The translations under genes were made by a program, and so were the position numbers. Below are positions 1-12,396 of a stretch of 64,000 nucleotides of DNA, piece by piece. The notes beneath the pieces are model-generated. The model was not told where the DNA came from. It did no database searches and worked only from the letters and a program-made list of their open reading frames with translations. Source of the DNA: Cryptomeria japonica (lineage: Eukaryota; Streptophyta; Pinopsida; Cupressales; Cupressaceae); assembly GCF_030272615.1 (NCBI RefSeq), contig NC_081415.1:108132406-108196405 (forward strand). The letters are read 5' to 3'. Positions within the stretch are counted from its first letter, which is position 1. Every line of letters begins with the position of its first letter.

Positions 1-26
1 TTATCTTCTTGATTTTAGGGGGAGTC
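1..26 (+). mobile_element. 3' end of copia internal region with polypurine tract
   Basis: The first bases end in a purine-rich tract (TTAGGGGGAGTC type) directly in front of a TGTTGG LTR start. This is the polypurine tract expected at the 3' end of an LTR retrotransposon on the + strand. The body of the element lies left of the window. Confidence 0.6.
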
Positions 27-1425
27 TGTTGGAGGCATCTTCTTTATTTGCATTCATTTTTTTTCACATTCATATGTTTCCATCAATGCCAAAGTGTGAG
101 ATTGTTTTACATTGTTGTTGCTAGGATATGTTGTTGTCATTGATGTCAACATATTTCTGCTCCATTGATTGTAGACTGGTTTATTGTGATCATGGTTTGG
201 TGCATGGAGTATCTCTAGTATCATTATATTCTTCTATATTGGTTTTGGTGATCCTGAAAGCTTAATTGATCATATCATATGATCCGGTTTTGCAGTTTGT
301 TTTTTTTATTAGTGCTTTGCAGAGTTCAGTATTTCCTTTGGTATATTCTGGTGTGATCAGATCTTGAGCTGACATTTTGGGAGATTGTTTGGAATGGTTG
401 TGTGTATCTTCCAATTAATGATTTGGTGCTTTGCAAGTTATCTTTCTTCATGATAGTTGATGTTGTTTGAGTATTCTTGAGGTTTAGACGTTGATAGATG
501 AAGATTTCATAAGTGGTGTTGGTGCAGTTGTTACTGATGATTCTAATGTGCTTGTTTTTGTTTCCTAATTGATTCCTATTTGTTTTGATGATCCACATTG
601 ATCGTTGTGTGCAGTATTGGTGATTTTATTGAACCGGTGATGTTCTTTGTGTTATGCGGTTTTCTTGGTGGTGTAGCGTGTTGCGATTGATCTTGGCATG
701 ATTTTCGGTGGTGTTGTGTGTTTGAAGATTTGAATTAGGTCCATGTTATGTCATGTATATTATTATATTGGTTTGGTGGTCGATCTTTGTGTCATGTGTT
801 GTAGTTTTGTAATTGTGAGATGAAGGTTTAGCCGACCTTGTTACGAAGGTTGATGAATTGTATAAATAGGTGATATTATTATATAATTTGGGTATTGTGG
901 TTGTGTCTACATTATCAGAGAGTGGTATATATGCGAACAAGTGATTAATCCTTTAGTATTTTGATCGAGAAGAGATTGGTGTTGTAGAGAAGACAATTAT
1001 GCTTAACCAGAACTGTCATTAGGCATTTGTAGATGTTATTCTTTCAATTCATTTCTTCTCAATTGTAGTCTGAATCTTGTTGTAAGTCATTGAGACTTCC
1101 CTGAAGTTTGTAGCCTTCCAGTTCATTATATTTTGAGCAGTGAGTTCTAGGCACTATTCCTAAACACATGTGCATTCCCCATTGTACTATTCACACATAC
1201 TACTATAGAGTATCATCTTATTGTTGGTAGGTTCCCACCATGGTTTTTCCCTTAATTGGGTTTTCCACATCAAAATATTAGTGTTGTGTGTTGTGCTATC
1301 AATTTTCTTATCTTTGTTGTTGTTTTAGTTTATTTGTGATTAAGTTTGTAGATCCGATGAAAACTGATTCAAACCGCCCCCCCCCCCCCCCCACTCTCAG
1401 TTTTCCTTCATTGTTTTTTCCAACA
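27..1425 (+). repeat. Copia-type 3' LTR
   Basis: The repeat starts TGTTGGA and ends TCCAACA, a 7-bp inverted terminal match, and follows a polypurine tract. Near its end it has the block CCACCATGGTTTTTCCC and a long C run followed by CTCTCAG. The same kind of end occurs in the copia LTRs at 2496-3733. It has no coding capacity. The matching 5' LTR is outside the window, so the target duplication cannot be tested (the right flank is AGATT). Confidence 0.65.
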
Positions 1426-1502
1426 AGATTCCAATCTTGTTTTGAAGTATAAATGCCTATCCTACTTTGATGAATAGATTCATATCCTATTTTCATGGAT
1501 AG

Positions 1503-3733
1503 TGTTGCAAATATGAGTTCTTATTGTCATTAATGCCAAACTTATTGGTCTGATGTCAAGCTTGTTGATCTAGATTGTAAATTGGTAACTTTCATTGGTC
1601 CAAATATGGTCTAGTATAATATAGTAATAGTGAGATACTAGTGTGATCATGCAAATGTGTGTAGTCTACTTTTGATTACTTTAGAAGGTTTTTAAAGATG
1701 TATCATGATGTTTTAGAGCTTTGGTGGTGATCTTTGTGGTTCGTGGTTGATATTCAGCTATGTGTGATTGTTATGTTGATAATATACAAGTATGTGTTGC
1801 ATTCCTATGCCTCCTAGTATTTGATGATGCAGCTCAATTATTTAGTATTATGGATATTTGTTATGCTATCTTGGGCATCCATAAAGTACTCTTGGTGGTC
1901 CATATTATAGTTTGAGTAAGGTGTGTAGGTGCAAATTAATAGTGTTATCTTTTAGGGTTGACCCATGATGTTTTGGTTTGTACAATTGCATAGGAGTTAA
2001 TTTGGAATGGTCTAGAAGGTGTGTAACCTTGCATGTTTCATTTGTCTTCAACATTGCCTTGGATTTTTTGGGGGGTTAACTGCTCTTTATTTACACATTG
2101 CATCTAATTAGGTCATCCTAATTGATGTTATTGTGTGTACAAATGGTATATAAAGGATGGAATCATTTTGAATATTTGTGTATGATTTTTATAAGTTGTT
2201 TGAAGTGTTCAGGGAGTATTGTGAGATTTGCAAGTAGAACCGAGTAGTAATGAAGGTAGTTTTGAATTTATTTTAATAAAGAAGTGAAATTAGCTTATCA
2301 GTGGGTGCGGTTGTTTACAGTTCAATTCTTTTGATGTATTTATTTCAAATGTATTATATCTTACCCTGAATAAGTGATCTTTAGTGTCCACAAGTCTTTT
2401 GTATCTTTCCCTAAGGTTGTGCATCTCACTTTTGCAAGTCCACGTCAACAGAAATGAGCTCCTTAGCTTTTAGCCTAAACATTGTAACATGTTCTTGTTG
2501 GAATCCAACACTAAGAGGGGGGTAAATCAGCATTCTATCGGTAATGTTAGTTTTGAATTTATTGCGTATTAACCAGTTAATAGTAAATAAAATTAAAGTG
2601 CATACACCAAATAACACATAGAAAGGAAACACCATAACACCAATATTTATATGTGGAAAACCCTACAAAGGGAAAAACCATGGTGGGGCTGATACCCACA
2701 ATATATATACTTGATCAAGGTATATAAATATTACATAAAGGGGATTGCACATGCAATCAGGCCAACCGCTTAGAGCTCACTGCTCAAACACAAAATAGGA
2801 AGTCTCACTAACTTATAAAGTATTACAAAGTAATTACAAACTGAAATGAACTTATGAAATACATCTAACCATGCTAGATAAGTTCCGGTTCAAACTCTGA
2901 TAACCAACTCTATATATCGGTTGTTTGATGCTCTGTTCTGCCCTGTTCTTCTACTGGTTATATTGTGCATGTGAAAATACACACATACGCTTCTAATCGC
3001 TGACCAAAATGTATACCTATACTCATTGAAACATTCACAACCAAAAATTCGCATTCCATAACATATCTGATCTATCGCTAAAATGGTCTTCTTAAATATT
3101 CTTCCAACTTTACCATGTCGGCTTCAATGAGAAATACAAACATCTCGATTAGCAGTACATAATGAGTTTCAAACATAATCCCAATGACCATGTCAGCCAT
3201 CGCACGGTACCACAAAATCCATGAAAGAAATAATCGGGACCAAAAGATTTCCTATCTGGGTCCTATCCATTACCAGGTTCCATATACACATTACCGAGAT
3301 CAAGACTTAACCGGGTATGAAATAAATTGAATGTCGATACTGATTGTGAAGCAATGTGAATGCCGGTGAAGTGTAATAAATGTCAGTTAACCAAAAGAGA
3401 TAAGACAATGAAACCAAATAGATACTATATACACCTGAAGATGAAATCCCATGTGATGATGAGTTGCCATCAATGACAACCGAAAATGCCATTAACTCTT
3501 ACCAGATGAGTGTCAATTGCCAACAGTTCTTCATATAGTAAGACAACTCTCACCATTGTTTTTCCCTCATTGGAATTTCCACATAAAAATATGGGTGTTC
3601 ATGTGTGAATTCTTTTGTTGTTTTAGTTCTTTATTTCTCAAATATGATAAATGTTATTTCAATAGTTAAAATGGTTGAATTTTAGTATATGTTAATTCAC
3701 CCCCCCCCTCTCAACATCTGGTATTGTTCAACA
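1503..3733 (+). repeat. Copia-type 5' LTR, interrupted by a solo LTR
   Basis: The repeat begins TGTTGCAAAT and ends TTCAACA. Two bases later comes a tRNA-Met-type primer binding site. The sequence is interrupted at 2491-3530 by an inverted solo LTR with its own 5-bp duplication; without it the LTR would be about 1.2 kb. The end holds the C run and CTCTCAAC block typical of this group. The left boundary rests on the TG start only, because the partner LTR is not in the window. Confidence 0.6.
2496..3525 (-). mobile_element. Solo copia LTR with target duplication
   Basis: The repeat starts TGTTGGAATCC, ends TTGCCAACA, and is flanked on both sides by GTTCT (2491-2495 and 3526-3530), a perfect 5-bp target duplication. 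Read on the minus strand it has the same block order as the copia LTR at 27-1425: GTGAGACTTCC, GAGCAGTGAGCTCT, then CCACCATGGTTTTTCCC near the end. It is therefore a related LTR in opposite orientation. No internal region is left, as expected after LTR-LTR recombination. Confidence 0.85.
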
Positions 3734-3735
3734 AT

Positions 3736-3747
3736 TGGTATCAGAGT
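3736..3747 (+). other. Primer binding site (tRNA-Met type)
   Basis: TGGTATCAGAGT lies two bases after the LTR end. It is the usual initiator-tRNA-Met complementary site of plant Ty1/copia elements and fixes the element's strand as +. Confidence 0.85.
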
Positions 3748-3799
3748 AAGGTTCTTGAGGTAACAACCTAACCATTGAGGTAGATTCGAGAGTTGAACA

Positions 3800-4830
3800 C
3801 TATGTTTGTATCTAAGAAAGATTTGAATGTTATGGAACAACATGAGTGGGACATTGATGTTATAGTTGATATTGACGGAGAATTGAGGTACTCTAACAGA
3901 TCTAGATGAAAGCAAAGAAAAGTGCAAGAAAGAAGAAGAGAAAATATCCTATTTGAGAAATCTACTTGATGAAGGAAGAAATACCATTGATGATCTTGAA
4001 ATAAATCTACACGAAAAATCTAGAGAATGCATCAAACTTGAGAAAAAGTAAACATGTTAAGGAAAAAGTTAAAACAAGAAAAAGAACAAATTTATAAAGG
4101 CCTGAAGCTTAAAGGTGGTAGTGAAGTGCTTGATGTGGCGTTGAGTGTTCAAAAGTAGAATAAAGAAAAAAGTGCACTTAGTTTTTCAAAAAAGGTGAAA
4201 TCTCTAAGACTCCTACTTAAGAGGATAAAGGAAAGGAAAAAGTCAGGGATGAATTGATGAAATCTAATGAAGATCAAAAGAATTCTAGGAAGCTTCCTCT
4301 TGCTAAAACAAGGTATCTATCATCTTTTAATGGTAACTATTTTTCATGCAATAATTTTTGACATAGAGCTAGTTATTGTACAAGTAAGATTAGATCTCAA
4401 TCATTTAATGGTCAATGATACTCTTGCAATAAGTTTGGTCACAAGAAAAATGAATGCAGAAGTAAGATTACATGGAATGAATATGTGAATACAAACAATG
4501 GTATAAAGGTTTAGACATTCAATGGATATTGTTATGCTTGCAACAAGTTTGGGGACAAGGTTGTTGAGTGCAGGTCTAATGTCAAAACAAGTGGAAATGG
4601 TTTGCAACAAGGTCTAAATTGTTGTAACTACAATAAACTAGGACACATTGTTAGGTTCCTACAAAGGAAAGAATGAGAAGACTATTGGTTTCATAGAGAA
4701 GATTGATATCAATGAAGAAAAGGAGAAGATGAAGGTGGCATGGATGAAGAAATCATATGAGAAGGTGGAAGAAAAGACTCAGGATGAGTCTGCACCTACT
4801 AGTGGAGCACATTCTTGTTTGGATAACTAG
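3800..4830 (+). pseudogene. Decayed copia gag, coiled coil and zinc-knuckle part
   Basis: Downstream of the primer binding site the + strand encodes a lysine/glutamate-rich stretch that looks coiled coil (about 3900-4250). Four worn CCHC-like knuckles follow at about 4335-4655, for example SCNKFGHKKNEC, ACNKFGDKVVEC and CNYNKLGHIV. Each has lost one ligand: a first Cys to Phe or Tyr, His to Asp, or Cys to Tyr. In-frame stops and at least one frameshift break the frame. The last open piece (4648-4830) is acidic/basic and ends in a stop. Copia gag proteins normally have one such knuckle; a row of them is seen in some elements. It is not functional as it stands. Confidence 0.6.
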
Positions 4831-5159
4831 ACAATATGCATTGTCTAAGTGGAGAAATAATTGAATATCATATGGACCACCTTGCAGTTAGGATGCTAAG
4901 TTGTTTTTAGAATAGAATAAGTTGTGAAGACTTTTTTAAAGGTTTCCAGATGTATGTGGATTCTTATTAAACAAAGTATCAACTTTTTGAATTATAATGG
5001 TAAAATGCATTTGTGTTAGTAAAACCCTAAGTAGGTTAATACAATAGATAAATTTTCTTTGTGAGTTCATTTAGATCACTTGTGATCTTGTGAATTTGAA
5101 AATCCCATGAATGAATTTTCTAGTGCAACAAGTGTGTCTGAAGGTTTTATGCATATTCT

Positions 5160-5840
5160 AGGTTTTCAATTTAGTCAGTGAAAGTGTGAAATGGCTACTC
5201 CAATCATCATTGATCCTACATTGAAGCCATAACCTATATACAAGCCTTATCCTTATGTGGAAACAATGAAAGATAAGGATGGAGCATTTTCGAGGGTTTT
5301 GATAGGTGTGGTTTACATAGAGGATGTTAGGGAATATTATTCACGTACCCCTTGCAAAGATCAGTCATGTGGAATTTTATGATATATGGAAGGAACTTAC
5401 TGAAGCTGACCTAACAAGATTCAAGAACTAGTACAAGACTATTTTGAAGGTGCATCTCAATATTTGGAAGGAATTTCTTGATTTTAACTATGAAGAAGTG
5501 TGGCTTGAAATCACTATGAGCTAGACTCACGATGATGTGATGTATTTGGACTGTAAATACAAGATTATGAAAGATTCCTTTAGGGAATTGATTGGTTTGT
5601 GTTCCACCAATATTGTTTTTGTAAAGAAGATGAAAAATGATATTGTTGTGCAACTTACAGGTTTTGTGTATGGCAAAAGAGCTATGATTGTGGAAGACAT
5701 TGTTGATTTGAGAGTTTAATATGTAACAAAGTGTTTGGCATATAAGATCTACTACTAGAACCATGAGGGTTTTGACACCATGATAGCTATTCATACTACA
5801 CATCAATTGTGGTTGTTAGAGAAAGATTTGACCTCTATGA
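5160..5840 (+). pseudogene. Repeat-encoded protein fragment of unknown function
   Basis: Scattered frames on + give a coherent protein-like text, with the longest open piece at 5537-5719 (60 codons, containing KIMKDSFRELIGLCST and GFVYGKRAMIVEDIVD). Stops such as TAG and TGA, and frame changes, interrupt it on both sides. I recall similar text from repeat-derived conifer sequences, but I cannot name a family or function. It lies inside the truncated copia element and may belong to it or be a separate insertion. The open piece is too short to be a working gene. Confidence 0.4.
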
Positions 5841-6007
5841 ACTTGTAGGGATTTTTAGAGCAAAAATTTTTAAAAATAGACTAAGTGTTGAAAATGAGCT
5901 CCAAAATACAAATTATAAACTCACTTTTGAGTGAGAAATAAAATAATATTCAAAACTAAATTAAATTAAAATATCAAATAGTTCCCCAAAATGACCCCAA
6001 AGATAAC

Positions 6008-7257
6008 TGTAAAGCGGAAAATCGATCGAACCCTAGTTGCTCTCCCCTCTTCCAACTCCAAGGAGAGAGAAGGGAGGTCGCTAGGGTTGATGGTTTTCAC
6101 TTAGGGGAGACTTTACATTCAAAAGAGGGGTTGAAATCCACAAGATCCAATCCCACACAATGTGAGATTGGATTCTAAATGAGTTTCAAGGGTTAAGACA
6201 GCAAGGCCACCCTCTTTTGTAAAGAATGTAGATAGAATGATTAGGCTAGGAATACATGGAAAGTGAGAAAGATTCGCTTATAAACTGAGATAGGGATATA
6301 GGATGAAGCTGCGGACCTGGAATTAGCAGTAAAATGTCGATACGGCGCTGTCTTGCAAATTTGAGCAAAAGTTGACAGGACGATGGCGCCCGGCGTGCAC
6401 ACGGTCCTCAGAAAAATCCGCGAAACGAAGGGGGATCTGTTCAGCTCTGCACAAGGATTCCAGATCTTCAATTTCAGCCGCATACCTGCAACCTACACAC
6501 AGAAAAGCAAAGACGATTGGGGGGTTAGGGATTAGGGGTTTGCCTTTAGGTCAAACCCCGGTTTTGGAATTAACCAAGAAATGAGAAATGTTGTAAATGT
6601 AAGTGATTGTAATGTAAAACAAGTACTAATACCTTGTTGTAAGGATGTTTGTATCCTTATGTGCAAAGGTATAGATGTTGTTGTTTGTTGTATTGTTGTA
6701 TGTTGTATGTAGTAGTATGTGATCTCCTCTTCAATGGTTGAATCCTTGCCTTGAACGCAACACTTAGCCTTGAATGGAGACTTAGAATGATCAATTGCTT
6801 GAAGGAATGTTTGAATGCTTGAATGCTTGAATGCTTGAATGTTTGAGTATCGTTTCCATTCTTTTTCCGTCTTTCCAAATGAGAGAGGAAAATGTAGTTT
6901 ATATACTTGTCAATTAGGGTTGATAGACTGATTTTCTCGACCTTAGGCCAACCAGGAAAGATAATTTCCAATTTGCAAACAAAAAGACCCGAAGCCCCAT
7001 AGGAGACCGGGCCCAAAATAGGGCCAGGGACCAGGGCGCTGGGCGCCATGGTCCTGGGGGACCAGGGCGCTGGGCGCTCTGGTTCCACCTCCTGAGACAG
7101 CAGGGTGCAAGGAGGATCAGGCCAGGGTGCTTGAAAAATGCAGTTTTTGGTGTCGTGGACAAGTTTCGGGGTCTCCATTCAGGTTCCGTGTTGCGTCGCC
7201 ATCGTGAAGACCGAAATGCAGTCAAAATTGCAAGTGTTGCAATTTTAGGATGCTACA
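6008..7257 (-). mobile_element. Solo LTR, family A (TR-GAG-like Ty3/gypsy)
   Basis: The reverse complement begins TGTAGCATCCTAAAATTGCA and ends GCTTTACA. It matches, block for block, the two LTRs of the element at 52209-60043. Flanks are ATAAC on both sides (6003-6007 and 7258-7262), a perfect 5-bp target duplication. A TATA box (TATATAAA, reverse of 6898-6905) sits at the same place as in the other copies. Two GC-rich hairpin blocks lie near 6377-6412 and 7020-7085. No internal region remains. Confidence 0.92.
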
Positions 7258-7262
7258 ATAAC

Positions 7263-8166
7263 ATCATACTATCCACATTAAATTTAATACAAATAATTTA
7301 TATTTCATAATTAAATATCATATCATCATAATAATATTAAAATTTCATTAATTTATGCACATTAAATGAGGAAAATTCACATATGATTAACTATGCACAA
7401 ACAATATTTACTAGTCATTCACAAATATGCATTAGAGTGATTAGACATTACCAAATTGGTAACCAGAGGTGTATATAAATTAAATTAAGAAAAATAATCC
7501 AAATTAGGAATGATGGCTATGGCTAGGTAACATTGATGGAGATGTGCTATCTCCTATAACCACTATTGTGGATATGGGAATGCCCAGACTTATTGATATA
7601 GGTGGAGTTGATGCCATGTACCTATAATCACTAAAACATTCACACATCAAGTGTACTTGCTCATGCATACCCATATATATGTATAAAATAATCAAAGTAA
7701 CTAAAATCATGGGAAGGGGATTTTAACACCACATGCATTCTCATATGATTGAATGATGTGATATCATCCCTTTCATATCTAATCATCAATTAAAGAACAA
7801 TAATATTATTCCTATCTAATTATTGCATTAAACAACAACATCAATATTATTCCATTGCATCAATAAGCATATAAGTATTCCCCAAATGGTTAGCATCATA
7901 ACATCATCATCATAGAAATCCACTAAATTTAACATGCATATCATCAATTGCATCAATAAGCATTTAATCTCTTTAACAAAATAAAATAATATAAACATAA
8001 TTTACTACTTTAATTAAACCAATTAGGTTAACATCACTTGTCACGATCTAATCATGGTCCATAAATTAGCATCGCATCCATGATAGTTTTGAATCACTAC
8101 ATAAAACTAAAAAAATCATCAAGGCATGATAGGTTATCAGGCACCTTGATGTGACTGCATAATCAT
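7263..8166. other. AT-rich stretch without recognisable gene
   Basis: AT-rich DNA with short repeated words (ATCATCAT, CATTAAAT). I see no coding region, RNA gene or element border. Confidence 0.5.
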
Positions 8167-9732
8167 CGTGATGGATGAAAATGGAATCGGGTAGTTTAGA
8201 GCCTAATCCCACTTTCACTCATACATTGGAATATGAAAGAACCTAGGGAATTAATACTATTTGACTAACTCTCATGAAAGGGAGTCAATGGATACTTTTA
8301 GGGTTCCTCTTCCTTCCCTAATATGAAATGAAACGTGTTGAATGTAGGAGAATTCCAAACTAAGCTAGTAAGATGAATGAAAACAAATATAACAGCAATG
8401 ATAATAGTCTAATACATAAGCAAAATTGAAATAAAAAGTACAAATCTAAGAATAGGGATCTGGTGTGCACCTTCATAAAATATTGAGCTTGATTTGATAG
8501 GACCGGGCTATTGGGTTCCCTAGCCTCAAACATCAAACTAAGTTGCAAACTAGAGGGATGAAACTTGAGATTGACTAAGAACTTCCTAAAAAATTTGAGG
8601 TTGATTGAGGAGGACCAAGGCATGGAGAACCTTGGTCCCTGAGATCCAAGTCTAGATTCTGGTGATAGGTCTGTGTCTGTCTCTTGAGATCTCCCAGAAA
8701 TTTACCACTCCGATGGAAACCTGTAACTACACCTACAAGATGGAAAATATTGTGTTTATGGCTATATAAGGTTTTTCCTTAGTCAAACCCCTTGTTTTGG
8801 TGATTTCAACCTCCTTAAATAGATTATATTGTATTGAAAAGTGTGTGCCCTAGAATATCATGTGTTTGTAATATTTCGATGAGCTAAATGCAAACTAGAG
8901 TTCTACCCTATGTTTTGAGAAAAAAAACCCTAAAATGAATGTAATGTAAATGCTTTAAATCACAAATGCAATATGGATCTAAAGCTATAATGAAAATCTA
9001 AAAATCAATGATGTGTAGATCTAAAACTTAAATAGAGATATGAAAATAACATGAAACCATACCAAATCCTAAGGAAAAGGTACAGGCCAATCAAAAATTG
9101 GTGATCTCCTTGTTATTCTTTAATATCTCTTAAAGCTTCCATGAATTATTATTTTTTTTATGAAGCCTTGATTGATGAATGAATTTATTGATTTAGATTT
9201 CATGCAAAATTTGCTCTTTCACTTCATAAGGATCTCCTTTCAAATTTCTATATTCTTATCCTCAAATGAGGGAAAGAAAGGCTTTAAATATGAAACCCTA
9301 AAATTATCATACTACCCAATTAAGCTCCCAAAAATTGAGGAAAAAATTTCAGGACCATGGTGGTGACCACCACGGTCCTATCAACTTTTTTTTAATTTCT
9401 TGGGATGAAAGATATCATGATTATAAAGTCAAATCCAAAATGGTAGGTCAATCCAAGATGTGTAAATATGTGAAAATGTTCCTTGAAGATTGAAATTAGG
9501 ACATTATTAGGATTAATTTAAGATAAAATAAAAAGGGGCGCACCTAGGTTTAAGGGCCCAATTTTACAATGTGTGATTTGATGAAAGAGGACTTTATATT
9601 TAATTAAATTAATAATTAAATGCCTAAAAAATCCCTATAAATGCAAGATGCAATGAGACACACGAAGTGAGTTCTAACCTAAGCACGTAATTGGACAAAC
9701 CTAATTAGGGGTGTACAATTTATGACTCTATA
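8167..9732 (-). repeat. Worn solo LTR, family B
   Basis: It aligns by eye along most of its length with the well-bounded LTR at 29295-30957. Shared blocks in order are CCCACTTTCACTCATACATT-like, the GGTGATTTCAACCTCC block near 8800, ATGTAAATGCT..AAATC near 8945, ACATGAAACCATACC near 9050, and a terminal GTACAATTTATGACTCTATA. The expected terminal CTACA has become CTATA. The left border and target duplication are uncertain. A 27-bp near-perfect hairpin lies at 9352-9378. Confidence 0.65.
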
Positions 9733-10297
9733 ATCACAAATCACCATAAGGTTAACCAACGCATCACAAGTCTAAAACAATCATGAAATGTGTATCAAAC
9801 TAAGAATAAATAAGCACTCAAGGTCATACACTACAAGAAATGAAGCATGCAAAGTAAGATCAAAGTACCATAGAATGATTTACATCCAAATTTTAAATGA
9901 CACAAGCACAGACACATATCCAAATCCACGTCAGGAAGCAAGAAAGCAAAAAAGACAACCAGAAGCAAGAAATAACAATCCACAACCACCTCCCTCTTCT
10001 CTATCCTAATCCTCATCCCCTTGTATCCAATCTCCTCCATACTATGAGAGGAGATAATCCTGACATCCTAACTACATGTGGGCTCTTCTCTCTCCACCAA
10101 TATGCATATCCAATTCTGGTACCTGATTCATCCACTCCACCCTTAAGATCACATACTATTACCTCTAAGCTCCTCTAATCATATATGGTCTCCTCCTTAT
10201 CCACTATTCACTCTCATACCCTACCCTCTTGGGTCAACCCTACAAACCTGTGTGATGGCCCAAGAATGTCTTGTCTAATTCCAAACTAATAGAAAAC
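9733..10297. other. No gene recognised
   Basis: A pyrimidine-rich + strand with short open frames that match nothing I know. It may be the downstream part of the element that carries the antisense mobile-domain remnant at 10298-11192. Confidence 0.4.
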
Positions 10298-11192
10298 TCA
10301 TTTTGGCCTATACCTCTCAATGATCAACTCTATTTGTCCAAAAATGTATGTGAGACTAGTCATGTATGGCATATGTAAGTGATCCTCTAACCATCCTGCT
10401 ATATATCCCTGTAAGGATACCATATAATGATGCCCTCCGCCAGTTGATCTAGCATGAACCTCTAGTAGTTTACACCCTACATACCCACATATCTGAGTCC
10501 TCCTCCCTAGCTGTACACCACTACCTCTCAATCTACCATGTCCATTGGAAAACAATCGGGCATGGAACTACAATATTCTCCCATGCCCAAACCTATAACA
10601 AGGTCATACACCCTATGCTCTACTCTTTGTGATAGTAGATCATATACATCTCTCTATAAATATTTTCTAGAACCAATATCTCATGCGCATATGGTCCTCT
10701 CTAATCCATGACATTGACAATAATTTGTACCATACCCAATGATAGTGATTACCCTCCTCTATTTGGAATGAGGAATCCATTGACCAAGGCACAAATGTAG
10801 AGATACACATATCTATCTAGTGTTGTTGCCTTGTGCACCACCACTAGTACTAGGTGCCTGTTATGTAGGGGCACATCTAACTAACTAAGTAGAATTCATA
10901 GGTCTACAACCTAGATAATGTCCAACATGACCACCCTAGGCCCCCTAATTAGGAGACACAATAGCTTATAAATGTCTCCTATCATCAGAATAATCTCCTC
11001 GGTCAACAAGTAAAATGTGGTTGTGTCAAACCACCACCTCTCTATCAAAGCTGAATAAAATCTTGTGTGTGATTGCAAGTGAGGCATCATTGCTAGATAT
11101 TGGAGCCATAGCTGCCCCAATATGTACCACTTTCCATCATCAAATTCATTTAGAAGCCTCAACAATGTAGATATTCTCTCCCAAACCTGCAA
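10298..11192 (-). pseudogene. Plant mobile domain (PMD-like) remnant, antisense extra ORF
   Basis: On the minus strand, 10911-11192 encodes the text SALIERWWFDTTTFYLLTEE followed by a short spacer and IYKLLCLLIRGPRVV. This is the pattern of the plant mobile domain (aminotransferase-like, PF10536): ERWRPETHTFHLP..GE followed by a glycolytic-looking LGLPI.G stretch. A second open piece at 10298-10555 may be its C-terminal part; the stretch between is broken. PMD genes occur in host MAIL proteins and as captured genes in transposons and some Ty3/gypsy elements. Here a polypurine tract and an LTR on the opposite strand follow about 1.2 kb away, so an antisense extra ORF of a Tat-type retrotransposon is the simplest reading. 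Confidence 0.6.
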
Positions 11193-12381
11193 AGCATCTA
11201 CACTCCACTACATAGTCACCAACACCTATTAGTCATTCTTCTATAGTTATTCTAAGTTCTCTCCTAAGATCATTATGTCTTTCACCCAATCTTATCTATC
11301 TTGTTGATTCTTATAGAAAACCTATTGAATCCAACATCTCCTCTAATGGGATTATCATTTTACTAGTCCTCTTTGCAGTCCCACCAATCATCAACATGGT
11401 CATGTTGCTTTATCATTGTCCCACTAATCCTATTCATGGTCTTGTTGATCATTAGCATGGTCCCACTACTTTGACCTCATGCCCACTAGTATATATCTTT
11501 CTACTTTATTTCTACTTTGGTGGGATCATCAATCTTTCCAAATGCTTGGTGATCTCACCCTTTCCTTTCCAATCTCATGCTCAATCTAGCAGTTTTATTG
11601 TCTCCCTTGACCTATTAGCTCTATACCCTAGTCTGAAGGGATCCTTCAATCCTACCTATTCTCAAATTGTCCCACCAATCCTTGTTTGGTCTTTCCAAAT
11701 CAACCCCTTCTCGCTAATCTTACCCTCCACTTGAATTTAGCAGGGTAGCATTCTCGCCTATCCTTGGGCAATTCCATCGAACATGATTTGACAAAATCAC
11801 AAAAATATCGCCTTATATAGCATTAAATGCACTGAAAAGAAATTACATGGAACACATTTTTGACACATACCAATGGGTCTAGCCTCCCTTTGCATTCTAC
11901 ATCTCAAACCACATCAATATGATGTCTTGGGTGTCTGCTAGCCATCATCTTGTCTTTTGCCTAAATGTTTCTCAATTTACTCAATATTTTAACTCTAGGG
12001 ATGAAAATGGGGTAAATTTTGAATTTTATTTTATATAGGGTCCCCCAAAACCCTAACCCGCTTCCCATTTCTTCATACAAGCTCCATTTTTTGTCTCGTT
12101 TTCTCCTATGGTCTCAATTTTCCATCTCTCTTTCTTCTATTTGCTCCATTTCTTCTTCTCTTTCCTCCACATTTCTCCCTTTCTCTTCATCCTTTATAGC
12201 ATTTTCCCTATTGAAAATCCACCTAGGCCCCATTCTTTCTCATCCACCCTCTCAAAGGGGCATCACCTATCCTTGCTAGTTCAACTAACATTTATGTTAT
12301 CTGGGGCATGCCTTCGGTCAACTTTCTTTATATCATCAACATCTTAATTTTCTTTGAAACAACATACTTCTAACACCATTT
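11193..12381. other. Internal/3' untranslated stretch of a retrotransposon, no gene seen
   Basis: Pyrimidine-rich + strand, mostly repeats of CTCC, CATC and TTTC words, ending at a polypurine tract. The open frames here are Ser/Pro/Leu-rich shadows of low-complexity sequence. Confidence 0.4.
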
Positions 12382-12396
12382 TGAAGAGGGGAAAAA
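12382..12396 (+). other. Polypurine tract
   Basis: GAAGAGGGGAAAAA stands directly in front of TGTAGACAC. This is the usual 3' polypurine tract plus LTR start of a + strand LTR retrotransposon. Confidence 0.65.

Noticed and set aside
1368-1393. Long C run as a possible telomere-like or regulatory tract
   Set aside because: The same C run before CTCTCA occurs at copia LTR ends (3702) and in reverse at 2516, so it is an LTR feature.
6657-7225. Minus-strand frames of 173 and 103 codons, Pro/Trp-rich
   Set aside because: They run through the family A LTR and its GC hairpins, and have counterparts in every LTR copy.
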